Positions 45,055 through 52,426 of a stretch of DNA of 64,000 nt are shown one piece after another. The stretch comes from Streptomyces olindensis (GTDB taxonomy: Bacteria; Actinomycetota; Actinomycetes; Streptomycetales; Streptomycetaceae), in NCBI GenBank assembly GCA_000696115.1, contig JJOH01000019.1:124001-188000 (forward strand), read 5' to 3'. The position numbers and the translations under genes were made by a program. The notes under the pieces are model-generated. The model saw only the letters and a program-made list of their open reading frames with translations. It ran no database searches and was not told the origin of the DNA. Position 1 is the first letter of the stretch. Each line of letters begins with the position of its first letter.

Positions 45055-45954
45055 TCAGGCCCCTTCCCGCGCCGGATGGAAGTTGAGGCGTTCCCTGACC
45101 ACGGGATAGCCGGCCTTGGTGAAGTTCGCGGCCATGGGGAAGTTGCCCTGGTCCGTGGCGGCGGAGACGAACTCCGCGCCCTGCGTGGCGAGGAAGTGGG
45201 TGCACTCGGCCAGGAGGTCGTAGGCGTAGCCGCGGCCCCGCTGGTCGGGCAGGACGCCGATGAAGCCGATGCACGGGCCGGAGGGGTTGTGGGCCGGGAT
45301 GTGGATGCCGGCCGGCTCGCCATCGGGGGTGTACGCGACCTGCCACCACTCGCGGGGCGAGGGGCACCAGTGGAAGAAGTCGAGTTCCTCCTGGGCCGCC
45401 CGGTCGAGTCCGCCCTCCTCGATGGCCTTGAGGGCGTGGGCGTCCAGGGTGACGGAGTGGATGCGGCGCAGCGCGTCGAAGAACACGGCGTCGTCCGGTT
45501 CGGCGCGGAACTCCAGGCGCCCGGGCCGCTCGGGCAGGCCGAGGTCGGGGGTCCAGCGGTACATGAGGCGTTCGACGAGGAGGTCGTAGCCGGCCTTGCG
45601 CGCGGCGGTGAAGCGGGTCTCGGCCGCGGTGCGCAGGGCCGGGTCGTCGCGCCATCCCGCGGGCAGGTTCAGCTCCAGTTCGACCTGCCAGGGGGCGGAG
45701 CGCAGGAGCGCGGCGCCCGCCTCCTCCTCGCCTTCCGCCACGTCGAACCAGTTGAGGTTGACGGGCTCGGTGTCGTCGGGCCCGCCCCACCAGGCGCCGC
45801 GGGCGACGACGCGGCCGTCGCGCAGCGCCACGCGCTTCCAGTCGGGGCGGTGCCGGGTCAGCCGGTGGCCCTCACGGGCGCCCAGCGGGTCGGGCATGGT
45901 GTCGAAGAGAGCGGCGTCGCTCGCGTCGAGCGTGCGGATGACCGGATCGGTCAT
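45055..45954 (-). CDS. GNAT-family acetyltransferase
   Basis: A 299-aa protein whose C-terminal half is a GNAT domain: acetyl-CoA binding IGVLPDQRGRGYAYDLLAEC near residue 225, with the following PMAANFTKAGYPVVRERLNF. The N-terminal half (~1-130) may be a degenerate GNAT repeat, giving a tandem architecture. ATG 45954 has GGAGGAA about 7 nt upstream. The 251-nt region beyond it, shared with a divergent phosphatase gene, holds no other gene. Substrate unknown. Confidence 0.85.
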   Translation of the reverse strand: MTDPVIRTLDASDAALFDTMPDPLGAREGHRLTRHRPDWKRVALRDGRVVARGAWWGGPDDTEPVNLNWFDVAEGEEEAGAALLRSAPWQVELELNLPAGWRDDPALRTAAETRFTAARKAGYDLLVERLMYRWTPDLGLPERPGRLEFRAEPDDAVFFDALRRIHSVTLDAHALKAIEEGGLDRAAQEELDFFHWCPSPREWWQVAYTPDGEPAGIHIPAHNPSGPCIGFIGVLPDQRGRGYAYDLLAECTHFLATQGAEFVSAATDQGNFPMAANFTKAGYPVVRERLNFHPAREGA

Positions 45955-46205
45955 GGGAATTCCTCCGAGAAGCAGACTGCGAAGAGCGCTCCCGGTCGGT
46001 CAGTCGCAGCACGCCGGGACAAGGGGGAGGGAGCGCGGGAACGGTGTGAACTGCACGGCTCAGCCCTCCTTCCACTGGTCTCGGGCGTGGCGCGCCACAC
46101 GTTACGCGATCACCGATCACCCGTCCACGGAATTCCGGACCGCGCTCAAGTGGCCCTCGAGAGCCCCGGCGTGCGGGGGACCGTCGGGCGTAGCAGCGTG
46201 GTGGT

Positions 46206-47318
46206 GTGAGCAGTGCGCGCGGCCGGTTCCGCCGGGCCCCCGACCGGGACGGGCCCGGCTGGCTGCGCGGCGCACCGCCGCCCTTGTGGGCGCGGGTGCT
46301 GCCGACCGCGCTGCTCGCGGGCGTGTGCGCGGCGGAGCTGATCAGCCCGGAGCCGCTCGACATCGGCTTCCTGCTGGGCGCCATCCCGCCGCTGGCCGTC
46401 CTGGCGCACGGCCCGGCGGCCACGGCGGTGCTGGGCGCGCTGGTGGTGGTCGTGCTGAGCGTCCCGGTCTTCAACCTCAACGCGCCCGGCACCACGGATT
46501 TGCTGACCGTGTGCTTCGTCTCGGTCCTGAGCGTGCTGCTGTCATTCGTCCGCAGCAGGCGGGACGCGCAGCTGGTCACCGAGCGCTCGGTCGCCGAGGC
46601 CGCGCAGCGGGCGGTCGTGCCGCCGCTGCCGGAGCGGGTCGGGCCGGTGCGGTGCGCGGGGCTGTACCGGGCCGCGCAACGCGGGACGCTGGTCGGGGGC
46701 GACTTCTTCGACGTGCGGGCGGGCCCCTACGGCGTACGGGCGGTCATGGGCGATGTGCAGGGGCACGGGCTGTCGGCCGTCGCCACGGTCGCGTCGCTGC
46801 TGGGGGCCTTCCGGGAGGCGGTGCTGGACCAGCCGGACCCGGAGGCGGTGGCGGCCCGCCTCGACCGGAGGATGGCGGTGGACTCCGCGGACGAGCCGCA
46901 TGCCGAGCTGTTCGCCACGGCGGTGCTGCTCGACTTCTCCACCGACGCGCGCCAGGTGCGGATCGTGGCGTGCGGGCAGTCCGGGCCGCTGCTGCTGCGG
47001 GACGGGCGGGCCGTCGAACTGGACGTCGAGCCGTGCACTCCGCTCGGGCTGGGCCTCGCCGGGGTCGCCCCGCCCCGGGTCGTCTCGGTGCCGCTGCGCG
47101 CCGGTGACCGGCTCTTCCTCGCCTCCGACGGTGTCACCGAGGCCAGGGACGCCGACGGGGCCTTCTATCCGCTGGCCGAGCGGCTGCCGGACCTCGCGCA
47201 CGAGGACCCGGCCGCCCTGGCCGAGCGAGTGTGGGCCGACCTCGTCCGGTACAGCCCGGACGTACGGGACGACGTCACGATGCTCGTGCTCGCGCCCCGT
47301 CCCCGGGGCGGGCCCTGA
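46206..47318 (+). CDS. Membrane-anchored SpoIIE-type PP2C phosphatase
   Basis: A 370-aa protein: three or four hydrophobic segments in residues ~28-120, a short linker, then a PP2C/SpoIIE domain (~145-365) with GGDFFDV, VMGDVQGHGLSAVAT (metal Asp) and FLASDGVTEARD. Such proteins dephosphorylate anti-anti-sigma factors. GTG 46206 lacks a clear ribosome site; no better start is seen. No anti-sigma or antagonist genes are adjacent. It differs from the soluble GAF-containing phosphatase at the left edge. Confidence 0.88.
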   Translation: MSSARGRFRRAPDRDGPGWLRGAPPPLWARVLPTALLAGVCAAELISPEPLDIGFLLGAIPPLAVLAHGPAATAVLGALVVVVLSVPVFNLNAPGTTDLLTVCFVSVLSVLLSFVRSRRDAQLVTERSVAEAAQRAVVPPLPERVGPVRCAGLYRAAQRGTLVGGDFFDVRAGPYGVRAVMGDVQGHGLSAVATVASLLGAFREAVLDQPDPEAVAARLDRRMAVDSADEPHAELFATAVLLDFSTDARQVRIVACGQSGPLLLRDGRAVELDVEPCTPLGLGLAGVAPPRVVSVPLRAGDRLFLASDGVTEARDADGAFYPLAERLPDLAHEDPAALAERVWADLVRYSPDVRDDVTMLVLAPRPRGGP

Positions 47319-47516
47319 CACCGCCGGCGAGCCTCCACCGTCACCCGGAGTACGGCGACGCGACATCGGTGGGCGTCCGAACGGGGTGTCCGGGCCCCCG
47401 GACGGCCGGTCCGCGCTCTCCGGATGCACGCCGGGCTCGCGCGGGGAATGGTGATAGCGGACCCGTTTTTCAGCACCGGGGCCGCACCAGCGATCCGGAC
47501 CCTAGGAGCAGAGAAC

Positions 47517-47720
47517 ATGTCGACGTCACAGCCCCAGTCCCGGCCGCCCGAGGACCGCACCACCCCGGACCGCCTGCTCCACGCCCGCACCGGCACCGAC
47601 GTGTCGCCGGAGGACCTCGTCCTCGCCTCGGGCAAGGACCTCACGCCCCGCAATCTGGAGTGGGCCAAGCGCAAGCTGGCGGCGGAGGGACCCGCGGCGA
47701 TGGAGAAGCTGCTGCCGTAG
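47517..47720 (+). CDS. Small conserved-looking hypothetical protein
   Basis: A 67-aa soluble protein (DLVLASGKDLTPRNLEWAKR near residue 38; ends MEKLLP). ATG 47517 with AGGAG 8 nt upstream; the frame is open to 47424 but the ribosome site fixes the start. No domain recognised. It converges on the DUF5709 gene with a 15-nt gap. Confidence 0.75.
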   Translation: MSTSQPQSRPPEDRTTPDRLLHARTGTDVSPEDLVLASGKDLTPRNLEWAKRKLAAEGPAAMEKLLP

Positions 47721-47735
47721 CCGACCGACAGGGCC

Positions 47736-48236
47736 CTACTCGTCCGCGTCGGGCAGGGCGCTGTCGTCCTCCACCACGTGTACCGCGGCCTCCTCCGCGC
47801 CGGCCGCTCCGCCGTCGATGCCCATGTCGGACGCGACGGTCTCCTTCGTGGTGTCGGGGTGGGCGCCCTCGTCCGGGGCGACCAGGCGGCCGGCACGGGC
47901 GCTGCCCGCCTCGGGGTCCACCGGTTCGCCGTCGCCCTCGGGGGTGTCGCCCACGCCGTCCCCGGCCGGTTCCGCGGACACGTCGGGGACCTCCTGGGAC
48001 AGCCGTTCGTCGAGGGTCTCGCCCTCGTGCTGCTCCGCGGCGGTGGTGCCGTGCTTGGTGACGCCCAGGGGCTTCTCCGGCGGGGAGTAGCCCTCGTCGA
48101 GGGTGTCGTCGTAGGTCCGTTCGTCGACGGCGTCCTGCAGGTCCAGCGGCGCGGCGTCCTCCTGCTCCTCGTTGCTCCCGGTGGGCTGGTACGCGTCGTC
48201 CGCCATCGGTTCGGGGCGCATCGGTTCCGTGCCCAT
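47736..48236 (-). CDS. DUF5709 protein
   Basis: A 166-aa acidic, probably disordered protein with the DUF5709 core: DERTYDDTLDEGYSPPEKPL (~residues 35-55) and HEGETLDERLSQE. ATG 48236 (GTEPMRPEP) has AGGAGTG immediately upstream and is preferred to 48332. Function unknown; Streptomyces encode several. Confidence 0.8.
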   Translation of the reverse strand: MGTEPMRPEPMADDAYQPTGSNEEQEDAAPLDLQDAVDERTYDDTLDEGYSPPEKPLGVTKHGTTAAEQHEGETLDERLSQEVPDVSAEPAGDGVGDTPEGDGEPVDPEAGSARAGRLVAPDEGAHPDTTKETVASDMGIDGGAAGAEEAAVHVVEDDSALPDADE

Positions 48237-48368
48237 CACTCCTGCCTCCCTGTCGCGCTGCGTCGACTCGTTCGTCTCACGTGTCCGTTCCGCGTTTCCC
48301 GTTCCGGGGGCTCTAACCTCGACGGCCGCCAAGCCCCAGGTCGTACACTGCGCGCCAGGGAGGGTGCC

Positions 48369-48545
48369 GTGGCTGATCAGGAGTCGTACGGTGGCGTGAT
48401 CCGGCGGGCGCGGCGCGCGGAGCGGGTCGGCTGGACCGCCATCGGGTGCGTGTCGGGGCTGCTCGGCCTGGCCCTGGTCGCCTTGGTCGCCGGCCTGCTG
48501 GTGTTGGCTGTCGCCGCCTGGTTCGTCGCCCTGGCGCTCAGATGA
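48369..48545 (+). CDS. Small single-span membrane protein
   Basis: A 58-aa protein: a basic N-terminal half (VIRRARRAERVGW) and one hydrophobic helix (LLGLALVALVAGLLVLAVAA) near the end. GTG 48369 has GGGAGGG 5 nt upstream. Its 3' end overlaps the nickel transporter gene tail to tail by 8 nt. Function unknown. Confidence 0.7.
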   Translation: MADQESYGGVIRRARRAERVGWTAIGCVSGLLGLALVALVAGLLVLAVAAWFVALALR

Positions 48546-49683
48546 CGTCGTTCCCCGGCCGGGCCGGGTCCACCGACCACTTCTCCTCGATGCGTCCGAC
48601 CCTCCACACCACCAGCGCCACCGCCCAGGTCGCGAAGAACAGGGCGACGACGACGTAGCCGAGGACGTTGAGGTCGAGGCCGGAGATCCAGTTCCAGAAG
48701 GGTCCGTGCAGGCCGAGCCTCTCGGCGAGGAGGCCGAGGAGTTCGACCGTGCCGATGAGGAGGGCCACGGCGACGGACAGGCCGGTGATCGTGAGGTTGT
48801 AGTAGACCTTGCGCACCGGCTTGGAGAACGCCCAGCCGTAGGCGAAGTTCATGAAGGAGCCGTCGACGGTGTCCAGGAGGCACATCCCGGCGGCGAACAG
48901 GACGGGCAGGCACAGGATCGCGTACCAGGGCAGGCCGGACGCGGCGCCGTCGCCGGCCAGGACGAGCAGGGCGATCTCGGTGGCGGTGTCGAAGCCGAGA
49001 CCGAACAGCAGGCCCAGCGGGTACATCTGCCAGGGCCGGGACACCGACTTCGTGACATGGCCCAGCAGGCGGTTCATGAAGCCGCGGTGGTCGAGCTGCT
49101 CCTCCAGGGCGGCCTCGTCGTAGCGGCCCGCGCGCATGGCCCGGGACACCTTCCAGATGCCCGCGAGGATGACGAGGTTGACGGCGGCGATGAGGTAGAG
49201 GAACGCCCCGGAGACGGTCGTGCCGATCAGGCCGGTGACGTCGTGCAGGGCGGAGCCGTCGTCGCGGACCGGTCCGGCCAGGGCCTTCACACCGAGGGTG
49301 AGCAGGAAGGCGAGGGCGAAGACGACGCTGGAGTGGCCGAGGGAGAACCAGAAGCCGACCGACAGCGGCCGCTGTCCCTCGCCCATCAGCTTGCGGGTGG
49401 TGTTGTCGATGGCGGCGATGTGGTCCGCGTCGAAGGCGTGCCGCATGCCGAGCGTGTACGCGGTCACGCCGATGCCGACGCCGAAGGTCCGGGTGCCGAT
49501 GGCGTGGTGCTCGGGGGCGACGATCGCGACGAGGACGAACCAGCCGATCACGTGCAGGGCCACGATGAACGCGGCCATCCCCCCGACCCTGGTCCACTCC
49601 CGCCGCGTCATGGAGGTGCGGACGCGGTGCCGGGCCGTGCGCCGGGCGGGGAGGGGCGGAGTGGACTCAGGGGCGGCCGTCAT
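48538..49683 (-). CDS. Nickel/cobalt permease, NiCoT (HoxN/NixA) family
   Basis: A 381-aa integral membrane transporter with about eight transmembrane segments. The family signature RHAFDADHIAAIDN in helix 2 provides the His and Asp ligands, and GFWFSLGHSSVVF and LGFDTATEIALL are the other conserved motifs. Imports Ni(II) or Co(II). A TGC-N9-GCA dyad resembling a Nur box lies 66-82 nt upstream, suggesting nickel-dependent repression, which points to Ni as substrate. A 15-bp direct repeat array lies further upstream. ATG 49683 chosen; the ribosome site is GGGG-like. Confidence 0.93.
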   Translation of the reverse strand: MTAAPESTPPLPARRTARHRVRTSMTRREWTRVGGMAAFIVALHVIGWFVLVAIVAPEHHAIGTRTFGVGIGVTAYTLGMRHAFDADHIAAIDNTTRKLMGEGQRPLSVGFWFSLGHSSVVFALAFLLTLGVKALAGPVRDDGSALHDVTGLIGTTVSGAFLYLIAAVNLVILAGIWKVSRAMRAGRYDEAALEEQLDHRGFMNRLLGHVTKSVSRPWQMYPLGLLFGLGFDTATEIALLVLAGDGAASGLPWYAILCLPVLFAAGMCLLDTVDGSFMNFAYGWAFSKPVRKVYYNLTITGLSVAVALLIGTVELLGLLAERLGLHGPFWNWISGLDLNVLGYVVVALFFATWAVALVVWRVGRIEEKWSVDPARPGNDVI

Positions 49684-49748
49684 CGGGGGGAGGGTCTTTC
49701 TGTCGGACGGACGGCTGCGGTGAACAGCCTTGTGTCATCTTCCGGCAC

Positions 49749-49765
49749 CTGCAAGTGATGTGCAG
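49749..49765. promoter_or_regulatory. Candidate Nur box
   Basis: CTGCAAGTGATGTGCAG: TGC and GCA separated by 9 nt, the spacing of the known Nur consensus tTGCaa-N5-ttGCAA. Confidence 0.5.
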
Positions 49766-49791
49766 TAAAGCCCGTGGCAGGTCTTGTTCAT

Positions 49792-49836
49792 GGAACCGAA
49801 AACTCCGGAACCGAAAACTCCGGAACCGAGAACTCC
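49792..49836. repeat. Three 15-bp tandem repeats
   Basis: GGAACCGAAAACTCC twice, then GGAACCGAGAACTCC; a fourth degenerate start (GGAGCCG) follows. It lies upstream of the nickel permease and just after the proteasome gene's stop. AT-richer than surroundings; role unknown. Confidence 0.8.
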
Positions 49837-49859
49837 GGAGCCGGGCCCCTGAGAGCGGG

Positions 49860-50708
49860 TCACACCCCGGCGTTCGGTCCGTCCGGCCGCCCGCGGCGCT
49901 GCTCGACCATCTCCCGGCTGAGCTCCTCCGTCTCCGCCTCGGACAGCCGCTCGAAGCCGTCCTCGGTGATGACGGACACGACGGGGTAGATGCGGCGCGT
50001 GAGGTCGGGGCCGCCGGTCGCGGAGTCGTCGTCGGCCGCGTCGTAGAGCGCCTGCAGAGCCGCCAGGGTCGCCTCGCGCCGGGACAGGCCGGGGCGGAAC
50101 AGCTTCTTCAGCGCGCCCCGGGCGTACGGCGAGCCGGAGCCCTCGGCGTGGAACCCGTACTTCTCGTAGCGGCCGCCGGCGACGTCGAAGCCGAAGATGC
50201 GGCCCCGCCCGCCCTCGGGGGCCGCAGGATCGTAGCCCGCGAGCAGCGGGACGACCGCGAGGCCCTGCATGGCCTGCCCCAGGTTGTTCCGGATCATGGT
50301 GGCCAGCCGGGTCGCCTTCGCCGCGAGGGTCATGGGGGTGCCCTCGATCTTTTCGAAGTGGTTCAGCTCGACCTGATAGAGCTTCACCAGGTCCAGTGCG
50401 AGCCCGACGGAGCCGGCGAAGGCGACCGCGGTGTGGTCGTCGGCGGGGTGCACCTTCTCCAGGTCCCGCTGCGCGATCAGGTGGCCCATCGTGGCCCGCC
50501 GGTCCCCCGCGATCAGCACGCCGTCGCCGTAGGTGAGGGCCAGCACGGTCGTGCCGTGCGGGGCGCCCTCGGCGCGGACGCCGTCCGGGAGGACGCGGCG
50601 GGTGCTCAGCAACTCCGGGCGGTGGGCCGCCAGGAACTCCGTGAAGGACGAGGTGCCCGGAGTGAAGAACTCCTCCCCCAGCCGCCCCGCGTGGTCGTCC
50701 GGCGCCAT
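49860..50708 (-). CDS. prcB: Orphan proteasome beta subunit
   Basis: A 282-aa N-terminal nucleophile hydrolase. The propeptide (1-52) contains the typical FFTPGTSSFTEFLAAHRPEL; cleavage before Thr53 in HG-TTVLAL exposes the catalytic Thr, and GDRRATMGHLIAQRDLEKV supplies the usual lysine. It should form the protease ring with an alpha subunit. No prcA, pup, dop, pafA or arc gene is present, so this is probably a second copy outside the main proteasome operon, or the main genes lie elsewhere. ATG 50708 has GGGGGAG 4 nt upstream. Confidence 0.9.
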   Translation of the reverse strand: MAPDDHAGRLGEEFFTPGTSSFTEFLAAHRPELLSTRRVLPDGVRAEGAPHGTTVLALTYGDGVLIAGDRRATMGHLIAQRDLEKVHPADDHTAVAFAGSVGLALDLVKLYQVELNHFEKIEGTPMTLAAKATRLATMIRNNLGQAMQGLAVVPLLAGYDPAAPEGGRGRIFGFDVAGGRYEKYGFHAEGSGSPYARGALKKLFRPGLSRREATLAALQALYDAADDDSATGGPDLTRRIYPVVSVITEDGFERLSEAETEELSREMVEQRRGRPDGPNAGV

Positions 50709-50779
50709 GCCGCTCCCCCTCGTTCGTGACCGTCGAGCGAGTCCTACCTGAACGGGGCGGACGGGAAACGCGGGTCGGG

Positions 50780-52273
50780 TCACCGTGTCCCGGTGGGTGC
50801 CGGCGGTGCGACGCGGACGTCCAGGTCCGAGATCCGGTGGACGGGCCAGGTGCGGGCGTACCCGGGCGGTGTGCCGCCGGCCGGTGCGAGATGGGCGACC
50901 GGGAGGCGCCGCGCGGTGCGCAGGATGGCGTCGGGGGTGGTGTTCTCGTTGTGGCCGGCGGTCGCGCCCGAGGAGCAGCCGGTGTAGTAGCCGATCGGGA
51001 TGGCCTCGTGCCCGGTGAGCAGACAGGGCGGGCGGACGCCGAGGCGGTGCAGTTCCCCGGCGGTGCGGTCCCAGTCGCGGCGGTTCTCGGTGTTGCGGGC
51101 CACGGTGCGTTCCAGGACGGCGATCTGCACCGCCAGGTGCCCGGCCAGGCCGAGGGCGACCAGCGCGGCGGCGACCGGGCGCCACTTCCCGCCGGGGGTC
51201 TTGACCAGGTGCCACAGGGCGTCGGCGACCGGGATCGCGAGCAGGGCGTAGGTGGGCTGGAGGAAGCGGGGCGCGGCGTAGCCGATCATGAACAGGTAGG
51301 GCAGGGCGGCCGTGGCCGCGCAGGCCAGCGGGATCAGGGTCCGCCCCAGGCGCCGGGCGCGGGCGGCGACGACCAGGCCGAGACCGGCCAGGACGGGCAG
51401 GACGAACCACCAGACGGTGACCACGGGGTGGGGCATCGACCCGATGCACGGCCGGCACAGGGCGCGGCCGCCCAGGCTGCGCAGCTGGTCGTCGACGGCG
51501 ATCTGCCAGCCGAGTCCGCCCTGGATGCGCGAGGCCTCCGACAGCCGCTGCCCCAGGCCGCCGTGGCCCAGGTACGCCTCGATCACCCACGGGACGGCAC
51601 CCGCCGCGAGGCCCGCCGCGAGCGCCAGGAGCAGGCGCCAGTGACGGCGGAGCAGCGCGAGGGCGAGCAGCGGCACGGTCACGTACACCGCGTCCACGGG
51701 CCGCATCAACGCCATCAGCGTGGCGCCCGCGGCGACGCCCCACAGGACCGCCGGGGCGGAACGTTTCTCCCGGGCTCGCAGGAAGCAGCCCACGCTGATC
51801 AGGCCACCGATCGCGACCCAGTAGTTGGGCATGGCCTGCGGGCCGTAGAAGAGGGTCACCCACAGGGTGGCGAAGAAGGCGCCGCCGACGACCAGGACAC
51901 GGGTCGGGAACAGGCCCCGCCAGCAGCGCAGGGCCAGGTAGAGGGCGAGGCCGGAGAGCAGGGCGAGGTAGACGCGCAGCAGCGGGACGGACGACGACCA
52001 GGACGCCACGGGCGCCACGAGCAGGGAGACGCCCCGGGAGCGCGGCGCGCTGAAGAAGGCCGCCGGGGTGTGGGAGGTGACCTGGCTGACGTAGACGACC
52101 TCGTCCCATCCGAGACCCAGCACGGGCCGGACGAGGGCGAGTTGCGCGAGAGTGAAGACGCCGGCCAGCACGGCGAGCGGCCGGTCGACGCGCCGCTTGC
52201 GCACCGTCCCCTTCACGCCGGTCTGCTCGCGTCTTCGCATTCGGACGAGGATGGCGTTCCCGCCGTCGGCCAT
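50780..52273 (-). CDS. Membrane glycosyltransferase, GT39/ArnT-like
   Basis: A 497-aa protein with about ten transmembrane segments. Near the N-terminus it has GWDEVVYVSQVTSHTPAAFF, an acidic first-loop motif typical of GT-C polyprenyl-phosphate sugar transferases; the C-terminal ~110 residues are extracytoplasmic (LTGHEAIPIGYYTGCSSG). AAGGAG lies about 7 nt before ATG 52273. Donor and acceptor unknown. It is followed by the proteasome gene with a 71-nt gap; a link between them is not evident. Confidence 0.82.
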   Translation of the reverse strand: MADGGNAILVRMRRREQTGVKGTVRKRRVDRPLAVLAGVFTLAQLALVRPVLGLGWDEVVYVSQVTSHTPAAFFSAPRSRGVSLLVAPVASWSSSVPLLRVYLALLSGLALYLALRCWRGLFPTRVLVVGGAFFATLWVTLFYGPQAMPNYWVAIGGLISVGCFLRAREKRSAPAVLWGVAAGATLMALMRPVDAVYVTVPLLALALLRRHWRLLLALAAGLAAGAVPWVIEAYLGHGGLGQRLSEASRIQGGLGWQIAVDDQLRSLGGRALCRPCIGSMPHPVVTVWWFVLPVLAGLGLVVAARARRLGRTLIPLACAATAALPYLFMIGYAAPRFLQPTYALLAIPVADALWHLVKTPGGKWRPVAAALVALGLAGHLAVQIAVLERTVARNTENRRDWDRTAGELHRLGVRPPCLLTGHEAIPIGYYTGCSSGATAGHNENTTPDAILRTARRLPVAHLAPAGGTPPGYARTWPVHRISDLDVRVAPPAPTGTR

Positions 52274-52426
52274 CGTCCACTCCTTCCCCTACGCGCCGTA
52301 GGGCCGCTGCGACCTCCCACCCGTCGGGCTGAAAGCCGGATGATCAGAAAACACGGCCAAACTAACCCGCGGGGTGGGGCGATGCAGGGTGGAATACGGC
52401 CAACTGAGTGACCTGAAACCGCCTGG

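Noticed and set aside
49792..49836. Possible CRISPR-like array
   Set aside because: Units are 15 bp, directly adjacent with no spacers, and no cas genes are present.
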